In this document: positions 10,845-20,569 of the stretch, piece by piece | How the letters are laid out: each line of letters opens with the position of its first letter | Position numbering within the stretch: the first letter of the stretch is position 1 | Assembly (NCBI GenBank): GCA_011947345.1 | Contig: JAAVTG010000183.1 | Span: 1-34,832 of the forward strand | Direction: 5' to 3' | Length of the DNA stretch: 34,832 nt | Source of the DNA: Phytophthora quininea | Taxonomy: Eukaryota; Oomycota; Peronosporomycetes; Peronosporales; Peronosporaceae | Made by a program: the position numbers and the translations under genes | The notes under the pieces: generated by a model | The model's database searches: none | The model's input: the letters and a program-made list of their open reading frames with translations, nothing else | What the model was told of the DNA's origin: nothing

Positions 10845-12259
10845 GCGCGGGGCGCCCTACTGGTCGTGGAAGGAGCGACGGCTCTCTGGTGGCAGAGCCT
10901 CCTCCTAGCCCTTCCGTGCTTCGTGCACAACTATTTGCCACCACCTCCGGCAGCGACACGAGACTGATTGTCCTCAATGTTCACGTTGATGGTGCGAAGC
11001 GGCCGCTTCGCGCGCTGCTGGATTCGGGCGCGACGAACAACTTCGTTCGCGCCGAGAGTTTGTCGGTGCTACCGGCGGACCTGAGCCTTCGCGAAGGTCC
11101 GGGGAGATGATCGTGAAATACGCCGATGGCAAGCCACGGCGTACGCCGCGGCGCTCTACGACCTTCACGTACGAGTTCGACGGATTCCGAAGCTCCGAAG
11201 AGTTCCTCGTGATCGAGCTGAGTGGCTCGTTCGATTGCGTCTTCGGCATCCCATGGCTCGCCCGTCACCAGCCTGAGATTAACTGGCTGACCGGCACGGT
11301 CCGCCCACGTGACATCGACGTGAATGCAGTCCTGGCGTTCTTGCGCGGAACGCCGAACCGATGGCCGCATGTTGCAGTCATGGACTCCGACTCCATGACC
11401 CATGCCGCACCTGAAGTGGGCGATGGCCCTTCGTGTGCGGCATGCGAGCACGCATCCTGCGCCGGTCTTGAGCAGGTGCCTCAAGACGTGTCTGACGTGG
11501 TCGAGCATGGGTTCCCACGTCCCGATGAGCAGTGGCTCTCGACGGCGGACAACAACGTGGTCGAACAGGGGTTCCCACACCCGGATGAGCAGCGGCTCTC
11601 CGTTGACGATAAACAAGAAGATGTGGTTGAGCGTGGCCTCCCACGCGCGGTCGAGCAGGGACTCCCGCATGTGGTCGAGCAGGAGCTCTCTGATGAAGTT
11701 GACGCCGATGTCGTGTCCCGGCGTCTGAATACAGCAGACTTGGTCGAGCGTGGTCTCCCACTGCCTGCTACCGATGCGTTCACCCGGCCAGTCCGTCGCC
11801 GTGGGCGCCGCCAGCCTCGGCGTCCCCGCGCTCCTCCGAGCGAGTCAGACACATCTGACTCCGAGGTTATCTCTGTTCTGGTGCGAGATGACGCGGCGAC
11901 GAACCCGCGCACGCGCGACGTCGAGGTCGCACGTCCTCCGTGCGACGCACCCGAGATCACCAAGTTGCCTGGTCTGTCGTGGAAACACTTCCTCCACGAC
12001 TTGAAACATGGTGAGATCGAGCAGGTTTGCATGATCGTCGCGGACAACTCCGCGACCATCACGGCTGTCGATATTGACGCTGGCGACCAAGCCTTCGATG
12101 CCCGGAAACGCCCGCAAGGCGCTGAGCCTAAGTCTGCCCGCGAAGCCCGCTACTTGGCTCAGTCGTTACCGGCACTTGAAGCCGCTGGTAACCCAGTTGC
12201 TCCGCTGGTTCGCGAGTTCATCGACATCTTCCCCGACAAGGTTCCGGCTGAACTCCCCC
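10845..12259 (+). CDS. Ty3/gypsy pol, protease and repeat-bearing linker
   Basis: The aspartic protease, which cuts the Gag-Pol polyprotein, is recognised by LLDSGATNNFV (around 11017-11050). The flap and rest of the fold follow in the next frame (FDCVFGIPWLARHQPEINW). The two parts join if one G is added to G4 at 11101-11104. Between protease and RT lies an unusually long linker of about 250 residues. Its first half is a degenerate tandem repeat (VVE-x-G-F/L-P, often followed by a DEQ and an LS, about 11490-11770). Its second half is a conserved leader into RT (LSWKHFLHDLK, FIDIFPDKVPAELP). The frame breaks again at C5 12255-12259. Confidence 0.75.
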
Positions 12260-13566
12260 GATCGTGGTGTTCGACACGAAATTGATCTCGTTCCCGGATC
12301 GAAGTACTGTGTGACGCGACAATGGCCGCTTCCCGCGACCAAGTCGAAGCAATTGATGCGTTCTTCGAGGGTCGCCGGCAAGCCGGCCACGTCCGTGAAA
12401 GCCTCTCTCCACACTCCAGTCCTACGTTCTGTGTGAAGAAGGCGACGGGCGGTTGGCGCATTGTCCACGCCTTCAACAAGCTCAATGACGCCACCATCCC
12501 AGCACAAACGCCGATCCCACGGAAGGACATGGTGCTCGACACTATGTCTGGCAGCACCGTGTACAGTGCTATCGACCTGATGGATGGCTTCTACCAAATC
12601 TTGATGCGTGAAGAAGACGTGCCGTTAACCGCGGTCAGCACGCCCAGCGGAATGTTGTGGGAATGGCTCGTGATGCCGCAGGGGCTCAAGAACGCCCCTG
12701 CCACATTCAACCGCATGGTGTCCAATCTTCTTCGCCCGTATCGAGACTTCGCGCCCAGCTACTTCGACGACATCTTCATTCACAGTCGTGCCGAGAGCGG
12801 CACGACGGACGTCGACATCCACCTTCAACACCTCCGCAAGGTGTTCGAGGTGATGCGGGAAAACAAGCTGTACGCCAACTTGAAGAAATGCATCTTCTGC
12901 GCTCCCGAGATCCCGGTACTCGGGAGCTACGTCAGCAAAGACGGCGTTCGAGCCGACCCGGAGAAGATCGCGGCGATCTGCTCTTGGCCAACCCCGCTGG
13001 ACCAGAAGCAGCTCCGGCAGTGGCTCGGACTCGCCACTTATCTCCACCACTACTCGAAGAACTTCGCTTCGACTGTTCGGCCGCTGTCGCAACTCCTGAA
13101 AGCCGACGCCACGTGGTCGTGGCGCCCCGAGCACCAAGCAGCCTTCGACGCGGTGAAGACAAGCTTATCCACCGCGCCAGTCCTAATGCTCCCGGACCAC
13201 TCGAAGTCTTTTCACGTGGTGTGTGACGCGAGCGACTTCGTGATCGGTTGCGCCTTGATGCAGTTCGACGACACTGGTCGCGAACGAGTGGTGAGCTACC
13301 AGTCGCGTCAACTGAAGCCTGCGGAGCGGAATTATCCAGTCCACGACAAGGAGCTGTTGGCGATGCGATACGCCCTCATCAAGTTCCGCGTGTATCTCTT
13401 GGGCGAGCAGACCTTCGTGGTCTACACGGATCACGCGTCGCTGCGGACAGCGACCAAGAGTCCCCACTTGTCCCAGCGCATGGCGCGTTGGCTGTCGCTC
13501 TTCTCGGAGTACAACTTCGTCGTTCACTACAAGCCGGGCAAGACCAACATCCTTGCCGACGCACTC
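12260..13566 (+). CDS. Ty3/gypsy pol, reverse transcriptase and RNase H
   Basis: The RT shows the expected blocks: FCVKKATGGWRIVHAF, motif A with YSAIDLMDGFYQI, LVMPQGLKNAPATFNRM, and the catalytic YFDD encoded at 12760-12771. RNase H follows with VCDASDFVIGCAL, the ERNYPVHDKELLAM block (catalytic Glu), YTDHASL and KTNILADALA. The main open frame begins at 12322. The piece between 12260 and 12334 lies in another frame and rejoins if a C is added at each end (C5 12255-12259 and CCC 12332-12334). At the 3' end a two-base loss in a CTC context (13564-13566) moves the reading into the integrase frame. All active-site residues are present. Confidence 0.85.
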
Positions 13567-15692
13567 GCGTCGCCCAGATTACGTGCAATCGGGTCGCCAT
13601 GCGATTGGCGACGAGGATGACGACGAATGCGCAATGTGCACCGCTGATGACATCGCTGCTGTTGAAGTCGCAGCGTCCACTCCGCTCCGCAACCTGATCG
13701 CGGCCGCGTACGAGTCGGACGCAGCGTGCTCCGAATTGATTAAGTACCTGAGAGAACCATCAGACGCGGCGCGGCGCCGCTTGTCCCTTCGCAGTCGCGC
13801 CCGTGTTGACCGCTACAGTCTCGATGGGGATCTGCTGACCTTCCGCGTCGATCGCGCGGACCCGCCACGCATAGTCGTCCCGCTTGACGACGACCTCAGA
13901 GCCCGACTGATCCATGAGTTTCACGATACCCCTAGCGGCGGCCACCTCGGACGCGAGAAAACATTCGCGTCACTATCGCGCGACTTCTACTGGCCACACA
14001 TGTACAAGTGGGTACGCAAGTGGGTCCGCTCCTGTGAAGCGTGCCAGCGTGTCAAGCCTTCGCCGTCGAAGCGAGCCCCGCTTCGACCTCTTCCAGTCGC
14101 GACGGGTCCGTGGACATCGGTCAGCATGGATTTCGTTTTTGGTCTGCCACGAGACGCTCAAGGCCGCACAGGCATACTTGTTTTCGTCGACCGATTTAGC
14201 AAGATGGCCCACCTTGCTCCCGTTGCCTCATCGATCACCGCGTCTCAGTCGGCGGCGCTGTTTCTCGACACAGTGTATCGCCACCATGGACTTCCATCCT
14301 CAATTGTATCCGATCGAGACCCGCGTTTTACTGCAGCTTTCTGGACGGAACTCTTCAAACTTGTCGGGACGCGGTTGGCGATGTCCACCGCGTCACATCC
14401 TGAGACCGATGGCCAGACCGAACGAGTTAACCGGGTTGTCGAAGACGTGCTGCGGAGTTACGCCACGTCATTCACGTCATGGAGCTCTTTCCTGCCGATG
14501 GTGGAGTTCGCCATCAATAACGCCGTGCACGCGTCAACTGGCCTGACGCCATTCTTCGTCAACTTTGGCCGTCACCCGCGCGTTCCGGCGCTCCTTGGGC
14601 TGGAGCGCCCTCCCAGTTCAGCTGTCAGGGACCCACGACGTTGCGACCTCCACTTCCACTGGTGTCGCCTCCGCAGCGCCGCACGAGTTGACCGCTAACC
14701 CCAATGTGAACGCGGTGACCACGAGGTCTTCCACGCGGGACTCCAGCCAGGGTCCTCTTACACGGGCCGCCGCGCGAGCGTCGGCTGCTTCTCCACGAGA
14801 TGTTGCTGCTTGGACCAGTCGGACGCTGATCAACCCGCGTCCGCGTCGCGCAGCTGAGCTTCGCACTGCACCTGATTCGGTCTCGGCTACTGGGCCTCCG
14901 CCGTCAAACTTTGCGCCCAACGCGGTGCCGCAGCGGAGCGACACTGCGGCTGTCCATGAGTTCGTGCAACAGCGCGCGGCGATTGTCCGCTACGTCCGCG
15001 ACGCGATCGCTGCTGCCGTCGATCGCCAGAAGGAGAATGCGGACCGCAGCGGACGCCGAAACGTGGAAAGGTTCCACGTTGGGGACCAGGTCCTATTATC
15101 TACCGATGGGATTTCCCCAACCCTTGTGACGAATCTGGGCGCAAACAAGCTCGCGCCACGGTACATTGGCCCATTCAAGGTGTTAAAGGTCATTGGAGAT
15201 GCTTATCGGCTACAACTACCATCTGCCCTGCGACTACACCCGACGTTTTACGTCGGTCGTCTGCGCCGCTACCGCCCGGCGTCGATCCCTAGCGATAATC
15301 CGGTGCCGCGTGACGCGGCACCCACAACATCTGCCGCAACGCTCGATTCTCCCGCTCCAGCTGCTCCACGCAGCTCTCCAGGCGCTCCAGACGACGTGCC
15401 ATCGCCCACTCGCGCTCGGTTCCTTCGCGACGGCCCGGCTCCGCTTGTTGATCGCGATGGTAACTTTCGTCACATTGTGGAAGCCATCCTTGATCACGAC
15501 GACTCCACCGGTAGTCGCAGCGCTCGTCGCTGCGACGGGGATATCCCGAGCTCCCGCCGGTATCTGGTCCGGTGGATTGGACCGCTGGACGACAGCTGGG
15601 AGCCGCGGGAGGTGCTGCTAGCGGACGTTCCGGACTGCGTGGAGGCGTACGAGGCAGGCCTTCCACGGGGCGCGACTCCTCGCCGCGCCTAG
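13567..15692 (+). CDS. Ty3/gypsy integrase with C-terminal chromodomain
   Basis: Integrase joins the cDNA to host DNA. The HHCC finger is seen in LIHEFHDTPSGGHLG and SCEACQRV. The DDE core follows: D in SMDFVFGLP, D in IVSDRDPRF and E in DGQTERVNRV. The first frame runs to 14698 and the C-terminal part to 15692 in another frame; adding two bases in the C-rich stretch 14608-14614 joins them. The C-terminal part holds a GPFKVLKVIGDAYRLQLP block (the usual integrase C-terminal fold), then a chromodomain reading YLVRWIGPLDDSWEPREVL before the stop. Chromodomains steer chromoviruses to marked chromatin. The last 400 bp are overlapped on the other strand by an antisense ORF. Confidence 0.85.
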
Positions 15693-16193
15693 CCTCGTGC
15701 AGCGCTCGCTGGAACAGCCCCACCAGCTTGCGCTCGGCTTCGGAAAGGGGTGTGGCGCTTGTGATGCGCTCCCAAACAGCGTCACTTGGTCGCGGTACGC
15801 TGTACCCGCGACAACTTGACATCCGATGCGATAATGAGCGAAGCAGCAGTCGCGGTCGGCATCCCATGACAACTCGCAAATCTGGACCGCCAAGGCCCCC
15901 ACGGAGAAGCGCGAGTGCTGCTCCTCGCGCTGCAGGAGTTTCTGCTGGAACGCCGCTGGCCCCTCCGTGTTCCAGCGGTTGACGAACGCCGTCCAGGACC
16001 GATCCATCGACTGCGCGGTGACGCTGCCGATCGCAGCGTCGGGTTTGCTTCGCGTGGCGCGCCAGCGGCTAAACAGCGCACGCATTTCGCTGTCACTGAG
16101 GGCGTTGTCGAAGCCACTGCAGTCCGTGAAGGCCCAACGCTCCAGGACCTCCTCGTACGTCACGAGCTCGGCGTCCACGGTGTCTCTGTCCAT
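15289..16193 (-). CDS. Antisense ORF in the 3' part of the Ty3 element, about 301 residues
   Basis: On the minus strand an ATG at 16193 opens a frame to about 15771; adding one G to the run complementary to CCC 15771-15773 continues it to a stop at 15289. In the first 30 codons I count G/C at 18 first, 11 second and 27 third positions, the periodicity of true coding sequence. No plus-strand gene competes between 15693 and 16193. The N-terminal 140 residues are Trp-, Arg- and Glu-rich (WTAFVNRWNTEGP, FQQKLLQREEQHSRF). A Pro/Ser-rich middle follows, and the C-terminus is a leucine-rich coiled coil (RRLERLESCVEQLERENRAL). The last 400 bp overlap the chromodomain coding region. I do not recognise the fold. 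It could be an accessory protein of the element or a captured gene; a chance open frame in G/C-rich DNA is possible but less likely. Confidence 0.55.
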
Positions 16194-16280
16194 GTTCGTA
16201 CTGCTGCTGTCGCGGGTGGCTCTTTCGATTGTGAAGAGCTCACCAAGCTGTTTGGGATCATCGCAGCTTCAACCTTACGT

Positions 16281-16288
16281 AGGGGTGG
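16281..16288 (+). promoter_or_regulatory. Candidate polypurine tract
   Basis: AGGGGTGG abuts the 3' LTR, where the plus-strand primer should lie. It is short and interrupted by one T, so the call rests mostly on position. Confidence 0.45.
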
Positions 16289-16435
16289 TGTGACGGGGTA
16301 TCGTCACACGGTCGCCGTGCGCCACGGCGACCAATTAGATTAGCTCTTAGTTTTGTTGGCTCACGGCGCCCGAAGTCGGGCGCCACACAGATTGAATAGC
16401 AGAGTTAAATTCCCCACAAGCACCGCCCCGTTACA
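16289..16435 (+). repeat. 3' LTR, 147 bp, identical to the 5' LTR
   Basis: Base-by-base reading finds no difference from 9609-9755, including the three hairpins, which here lie at +6680. Identity of the two LTRs is the standard sign of a young insertion, because both are copied from one template. The minus-strand ORF starting at 16193 begins 95 bp from the inner edge of this LTR, which would be the natural place for an antisense promoter. That role is inference. Confidence 0.95.
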
Positions 16436-16440
16436 CACAG
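16436..16440. repeat. Target site duplication CACAG, right copy
   Basis: CACAG directly follows the 3' LTR end (CCCCGTTACA) and is continued by CCTACTA, matching the uninterrupted flank of copy B. Together with 9604-9608 it brackets the Ty3 element. Confidence 0.95.
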
Positions 16441-17195
16441 CCTACTAGAATATACGAGCATGGCTTCTTGTTTTCTGCTGACTGTTGGGGGAGTTGCTGA
16501 AAGATGAGTAGCTGAGCATATGCCTAACAGTCCTGGGTTTAAGCCCACGTGCATCGCACACGGAGCTTAAACCACAGGCGATGCTCAAGTGGGGATCTCA
16601 CTTCGCTCGAGCGAATCCTATCGCTTGACCTAAAACCTAAAGGCGGCTCGCTTCACTCGCTCAGCGTGACCCTAAGACCCCCCTTCCTCCACTCTAAAGG
16701 GGGCATCTCGCCTCGCTCGATCAGTCACCCTTCCTCCGAAGTCAGTATTACCTTACCCATTTCATGATGCTCGCTAAATACGCAGGTAAACTCAAAAGTA
16801 AGGAACAACTCAAAAGTCAGTATTGACTTGGCGGCTTCTGGTCCTCCCCACAGCACAAGACCTGCGAACAAGTTGGCGAGAAAACCACAAGGTACTCCTT
16901 CTTGTGTGGAGAGTACTCACGGCAATCATATTCCATGCAACATGGAGACCTTGAAGTGACATTCTGTTCATGGAGACCCCAACCGAAACGCTTAGCATTT
17001 CAGGAATGATGAGCTCCTTCAAAATACACTATCAATTTATCTACCAATACGCAGCTGATCCTCATTACGACGAATCGGCAATGTAGTGTCGATAACACAT
17101 CAAATTGTGAGCTCCGAACGTCAAAGCAGCCGCTGTCTTCAGTAGTCAATGTAGCCATCTCGACGCTTCAAATTTCCCGCTGTTTTTAACTTCCC
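16441..17195. other. Flank of copy A, pol III-like boxes and degenerate repeats
   Basis: The first 25 bases continue the 3' flank of copy A. At 16508-16545 is a tRNA-like arrangement: TAGCTGAGCATATG (A-box-like) followed by GGGTTTAAGCCC (B-box-like), and GGTTTAAGC at 16536-16544 has a perfect inverted partner GCTTAAACC at 16565-16573. This could be a decayed SINE head. Between about 16581 and 16740 three degenerate units of about 50-60 bp repeat a theme of CTAAAGG, CTCGC, TTCGCTCG and TGACCCT. No open frame here looks like a gene; the remainder to 17195 shows nothing I can name. Confidence 0.4.
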
Positions 17196-18450
17196 GTGCC
17201 AAGGGACCCATGGCGATCGACGGCTTCCTCTCACGCGATTTCGCCGATAACGGCGCTGCTTCCAGCACTTGTGACGCAGTGCAAGCGCATTCGAAGACCT
17301 CTGGGGCCCATTTGGGCCGAGTTCACCATCCGCAAGGGCGGAAAGTATAAGTATGTGAAGTGCATTCACTGCGACCGCTCGCCGGAAGGCGTTGAGCCGT
17401 TTTGAGCTTTGGATAGTCGCGAAGAGGACATTTTCTGGTGTCTGTAACACGCGAAGAGGGTCTGCTTCGAGCAGTTCGAATTGTACTTTGCACCCGAGTT
17501 CATCATGACAGACGCCGATAAAGCCCAGCGAAACGCCGCCTGTGCCGAAATACACACGACAAAAATAATCATGTGCTGGTTTCACGTTACTCAAAACGTG
17601 TTCAAGAAAGCTAAGGCTAAGGGGGTTAGGTCGGCGCAAACCAAAGACTTCTTTGCAGGCCTGTATGACTAACACTACACCGACGAGCGCGAGTACGAAG
17701 TGAACAAGCAAGCAATCCGTGCTGAGAACATGGGAGGCGTTACCGCGCAACTGGGCAGCGCACGTGTTGGGCCACCACATCGAGGCGGCGTGGGTTAATA
17801 GCAAGGAGTTTGGGAACCGGCGGGTTTTCCACACACCATCAGGATGCATTTCGACAAAAACCTCTTGAGCAATAATACCACAGAACGGTCAAGATCAATT
17901 GCGCCACCCCTCGGGCGACTCCGATTGAAATGATGGAGTCTATGGATCGCGCTCGTCTTGCAGTGAAGATCACGTTTTCTCCAACGCACCGGAGGTTTCC
18001 GCGCAATTGCACAAGCTCTACAAGACGCTGGTGGATCGACAGTGCATTACTGCAACACAGCTTCCAACGAATCGATCGCAGAATGATATGCCATTTGCTG
18101 TTAAGCAGCCCCCCCGTCCTGGCGAATGCTGAAAACCTGAAGGGTTATGACAAACAAATTGGGTTGGTAAATGCTCGGCACATGAGAGTGCAGGGAACGC
18201 CGTCCGACGGCTGGGTTGTGGTCCCAGAGCGGCTGCAGTGCGACGGTTTGTACTGCCGGCAGCATGGAATATGCCTTACATACTTGCTGCTTGTTTTGCG
18301 GTTGGTATACCGTGTCCTTGCCTGACACCATCACCAAGGCGCTTCGTAACGAACGCTCGACGTTCACGTCCTCGTGCACGGCTAGAAAGTGTCGCCCATC
18401 ACCTGCGGCTCGACGCAATTTCGGCAAATTGAAGTGTCGAGCATTTGAAC
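17196..18450 (+). pseudogene. MULE-like transposase, decayed
   Basis: Three recognisable blocks lie in order but in different frames. First is a BED-like zinc-finger start (PIWAEFTIRKGGKYKYVKCIHC, around 17308-17380). Second is a Mutator-like DDE segment (FIMTDADKAQRNA, then IIMCWFHVTQNVFKK, around 17500-17615). Third is a region resembling a SWIM finger (GWVVVPERLQCDGLYCRQHGICL, around 18200-18275). The DDE frame has an in-frame TAA at 17670-17672 with similar-looking sequence continuing beyond it. About 350 bp between the second and third blocks cannot be followed. No terminal inverted repeats were found. The family call rests on motif spacing and is moderate. Confidence 0.45.
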
Positions 18451-19204
18451 AACTCTGTGGGCGACGGCGAGGAGTTGGAGGGCGATCCGCTTCCGTTGTG
18501 TCGGAGTCCGTGGCAACACCCAGTCGTCAAGAACCACACAAGTCTTTAGGTGCTATCGAAGAAGGCTTCTTTGACGCGGAAGCCTCAACCCACAACAATG
18601 GTGGCAGTGTCGCTACAAGTTGTCTTCGGATGAGTAAGGGGGACAACGGCTGGTCAAGTGATTTGGCTAGCACCGTCGTTTCCCGTGGACAACCGCTGGA
18701 TCTTCCAGATGCGGACTCCAATGCCAGTGGTGTAGTCCGCTCCCATGGCACTTTTACCGCACCCAGCGCGGCTACGAAGCTGGACCTGTCCATCAGTCCG
18801 CGCCAAGCTGTGTTGTCGATCGGTGGTGACAGGTCTGTGCCAGGATCGGAGGACGGCAGCAGTCAGTGAGTGCTGATGCTAACGAGATGGTGGCTCGATC
18901 GAGTGATCAGAGAGCGATCTCAGGACTTTGCAAATCGACGCGTCGTCGTCACTCAACTGCTCGCATTGTGGAATATTGTCAGCAAACCTGGAAGCGCACT
19001 CGCCCGTAGTTTGCCTAAGCCGGGGTGGGATCCTCAGTCAAGTTCCGATGATACCGGCATCTACGGAAGGTGCAGAAATCACAGCAGTACAAGATCACAT
19101 TGCAGGTGGAGTACAAGAAGAAAAGGTAAGGAGAGCAAATTATTTAATCAAGGGATTTGGATTCGTTTGCCTCTGTGTTGACGACAGAGCCCTGCAAACG
19201 AGTA
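18451..19204. other. No identifiable gene
   Basis: An open plus-strand frame runs from 18216 to 18869 with Ser/Gly/Asp-rich sequence. It overlaps the end of the MULE-like region and may be that transposase's C-terminal tail, but I see no motif. From 18870 to 19204 I see nothing. Confidence 0.3.
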
Positions 19205-19436
19205 CTTTGGTGACGCTTTTTGGTGACGCTTTTTGGTGATGCTTGGATTTCTCCTGGTAGTGCATGCACCTTGCTTGGTGATGCGTGCATGACTCTTGGT
19301 GATACGAACATTTCTCTCGGTGTCATGTACCATTCTTCGGGTATGGTGATGTCGCGTACAATCCTTGATGTTTTGTGCGGATGGCTTGGTGATTATTGCG
19401 GATGACTTGGTGATTATTGCGGATGACTTGATGTAA
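19205..19436 (+). repeat. Degenerate GGTGAT minisatellite
   Basis: The motif TTGGTGAT/C recurs about ten times. The left end has tandem copies of GGTGACGCTTTTT with a 13-bp period. The right end has two exact 21-bp copies of CTTGGTGATTATTGCGGATGA. Between them units of mixed length (TTGGTGATGCGTGCATGACTC and similar) are degenerate. Open frames across this region are a by-product of the repeat. Confidence 0.65.
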
Positions 19437-19457
19437 CAGCACAATTCTCGTCGACCT

Positions 19458-19493
19458 CCTCCGACACGTACCGAAAAATCGGTACGTCGGAGG
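19458..19493. other. Long hairpin with AAAA loop
   Basis: CCTCCGAC (19458-19465) pairs with GTCGGAGG (19486-19493) and GTACCGA (19468-19474) with TCGGTAC (19479-19485). A two-base AC bulge separates the two helices and AAAA forms the loop. The 15 base pairs are perfect apart from the bulge. It follows the minisatellite directly and is flanked by A-rich DNA. Its function is unknown. Confidence 0.6.
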
Positions 19494-20569
19494 AAAAAGA
19501 GTCGATCAGAAAAGTCTAAAAAAACAGATTTGAAACCAAACGTAGATTTGAGAATTCTAAACGAGCCATACAAAGGCAAGTTTATAGATGGATTCCCAGG
19601 TTCTAAGAGTGTTCATACCGGTAGAACTATCCCTATCGTAAATTTGGTGACGAAATTATGAGGTAATTATCAATTTGGCAATGGCGTTTGAAAGTCTCAC
19701 AGCGGTATCGCTATTTCCCAATCATCTAAAGCATGAACAATGGATCGCGACACCAGTAGAAGCTTTTCCGGAGGAAGCGTACGAACAAGAGACTGTGTTC
19801 ATAGCTGCTATTGACCGGACACCTTCGTGGTATGAAAGTCGCCTCACTTACAGAGGGCTCACGACCTGGTAGAGCTGCGTTTTGCCGCCCCACAATAGCT
19901 CCAGGTTATCCTCGAGCAAAGTGCTAGACGTGTGCTCCATGTGCAAGGTAGTCAGCCCTCACAAAGTGCTTTACCTTCCGCTTTCCGATATTTTCTCTTC
20001 GCGAACGACCGCTCATCTGGTATTGAGCTGGGATTTTAACGCCCGCCCCCACCGCTTTTTCACGGCCATTTTTGTCTGCTGAAATAGCTCGGGATGCCAA
20101 TTGCTATTATTTGGCGAGACTGTTGACGCATCCGAAAACCAAATTAAAGCCAAATTTTGGGTTTGTCGGTTAGATAGCCTTCCGGTTCGGACACTCTAAA
20201 ACGACCTGTGGGGAAAGATAGAGGCAAACAATAAAGCATGCAACTCCCGACCGCACATAATGCCCATTGAATAGGTCCGAGCTTAAAACACTCAGTGGCG
20301 CTGGTTCAATTCCAGTCATGAGCAAACTATGTGTGCGGCTGTATGGAAGTGATGTGTGTGCGTGTGTGATGCCGAGTTGTCTCGGAGGTAGCTTTGTCTG
20401 CAGCTGCTGAAGGTTAACATTGCTGTTCCGCAAGGAGGTTAAGCTCTGTGTTCCGGCTTGGTGGATAAGATTCTATGAGATGAGCTCTAGCTTCATTGAG
20501 TGGATAATGCATTCGTGTTTTGCTATTTATCCCTGACCTGTCCTTCAGTGGCTGCTAACGCATTGATGT
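19494..20569. other. No gene; one B-box-like site
   Basis: Only short open frames occur here (for example 65 codons from 19675) and none shows a motif. At 20303-20313 GGTTCAATTCC matches the pol III B-box and forms a T-arm-like stem (GCTGG/CCAGT). A weak A-box-like TAGGTCCGAG lies about 30 bp upstream. No matching acceptor stem is present, so it is not an intact tRNA gene and at most a tRNA-derived repeat. Confidence 0.35.

Larger units (their letters stand above)
9609..16435 (+). mobile_element. Complete Ty3/gypsy chromovirus-type LTR retrotransposon
   Basis: This 6827-bp element is bounded by two 147-bp LTRs that I read as identical and by a 5-bp target duplication (CACAG). Domain order is gag with CCHC knuckle, protease, RT, RNase H, integrase and chromodomain, which is the Ty3/gypsy order, with the chromodomain marking the chromovirus branch. 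A primer-binding site starts two bases after the 5' LTR. Identical LTRs mean recent insertion. The plus-strand coding region nevertheless changes frame about nine times, always repaired by adding one or two bases. These facts are hard to reconcile unless most breaks are sequencing under-calls. The 3' part also holds a long antisense ORF. The empty site is preserved near 25590 beside copy B. Confidence 0.95.

Noticed and set aside
10981..12062. Several minus-strand frames of up to 229 codons opposite the Ty3 protease-linker
   Set aside because: They lie wholly opposite a supported sense gene and mirror the linker repeat. Unlike the 15289-16193 ORF, they have no stretch free of sense coding to test them.
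9789..15692. Programmed frameshifting as the cause of all Ty3 frame changes
   Set aside because: There are about nine shifts, inside domains as well as between them, and the same kind occurs in host genes. Missing bases explain them all.
19205..19436. Candidate CRISPR array
   Set aside because: Unit length varies, units abut without unique spacers of constant size, and the host is a eukaryote.
20269..20320. tRNA gene
   Set aside because: A B-box and T-arm-like stem exist, but no acceptor stem pairs with the bases after it and no anticodon arm forms.
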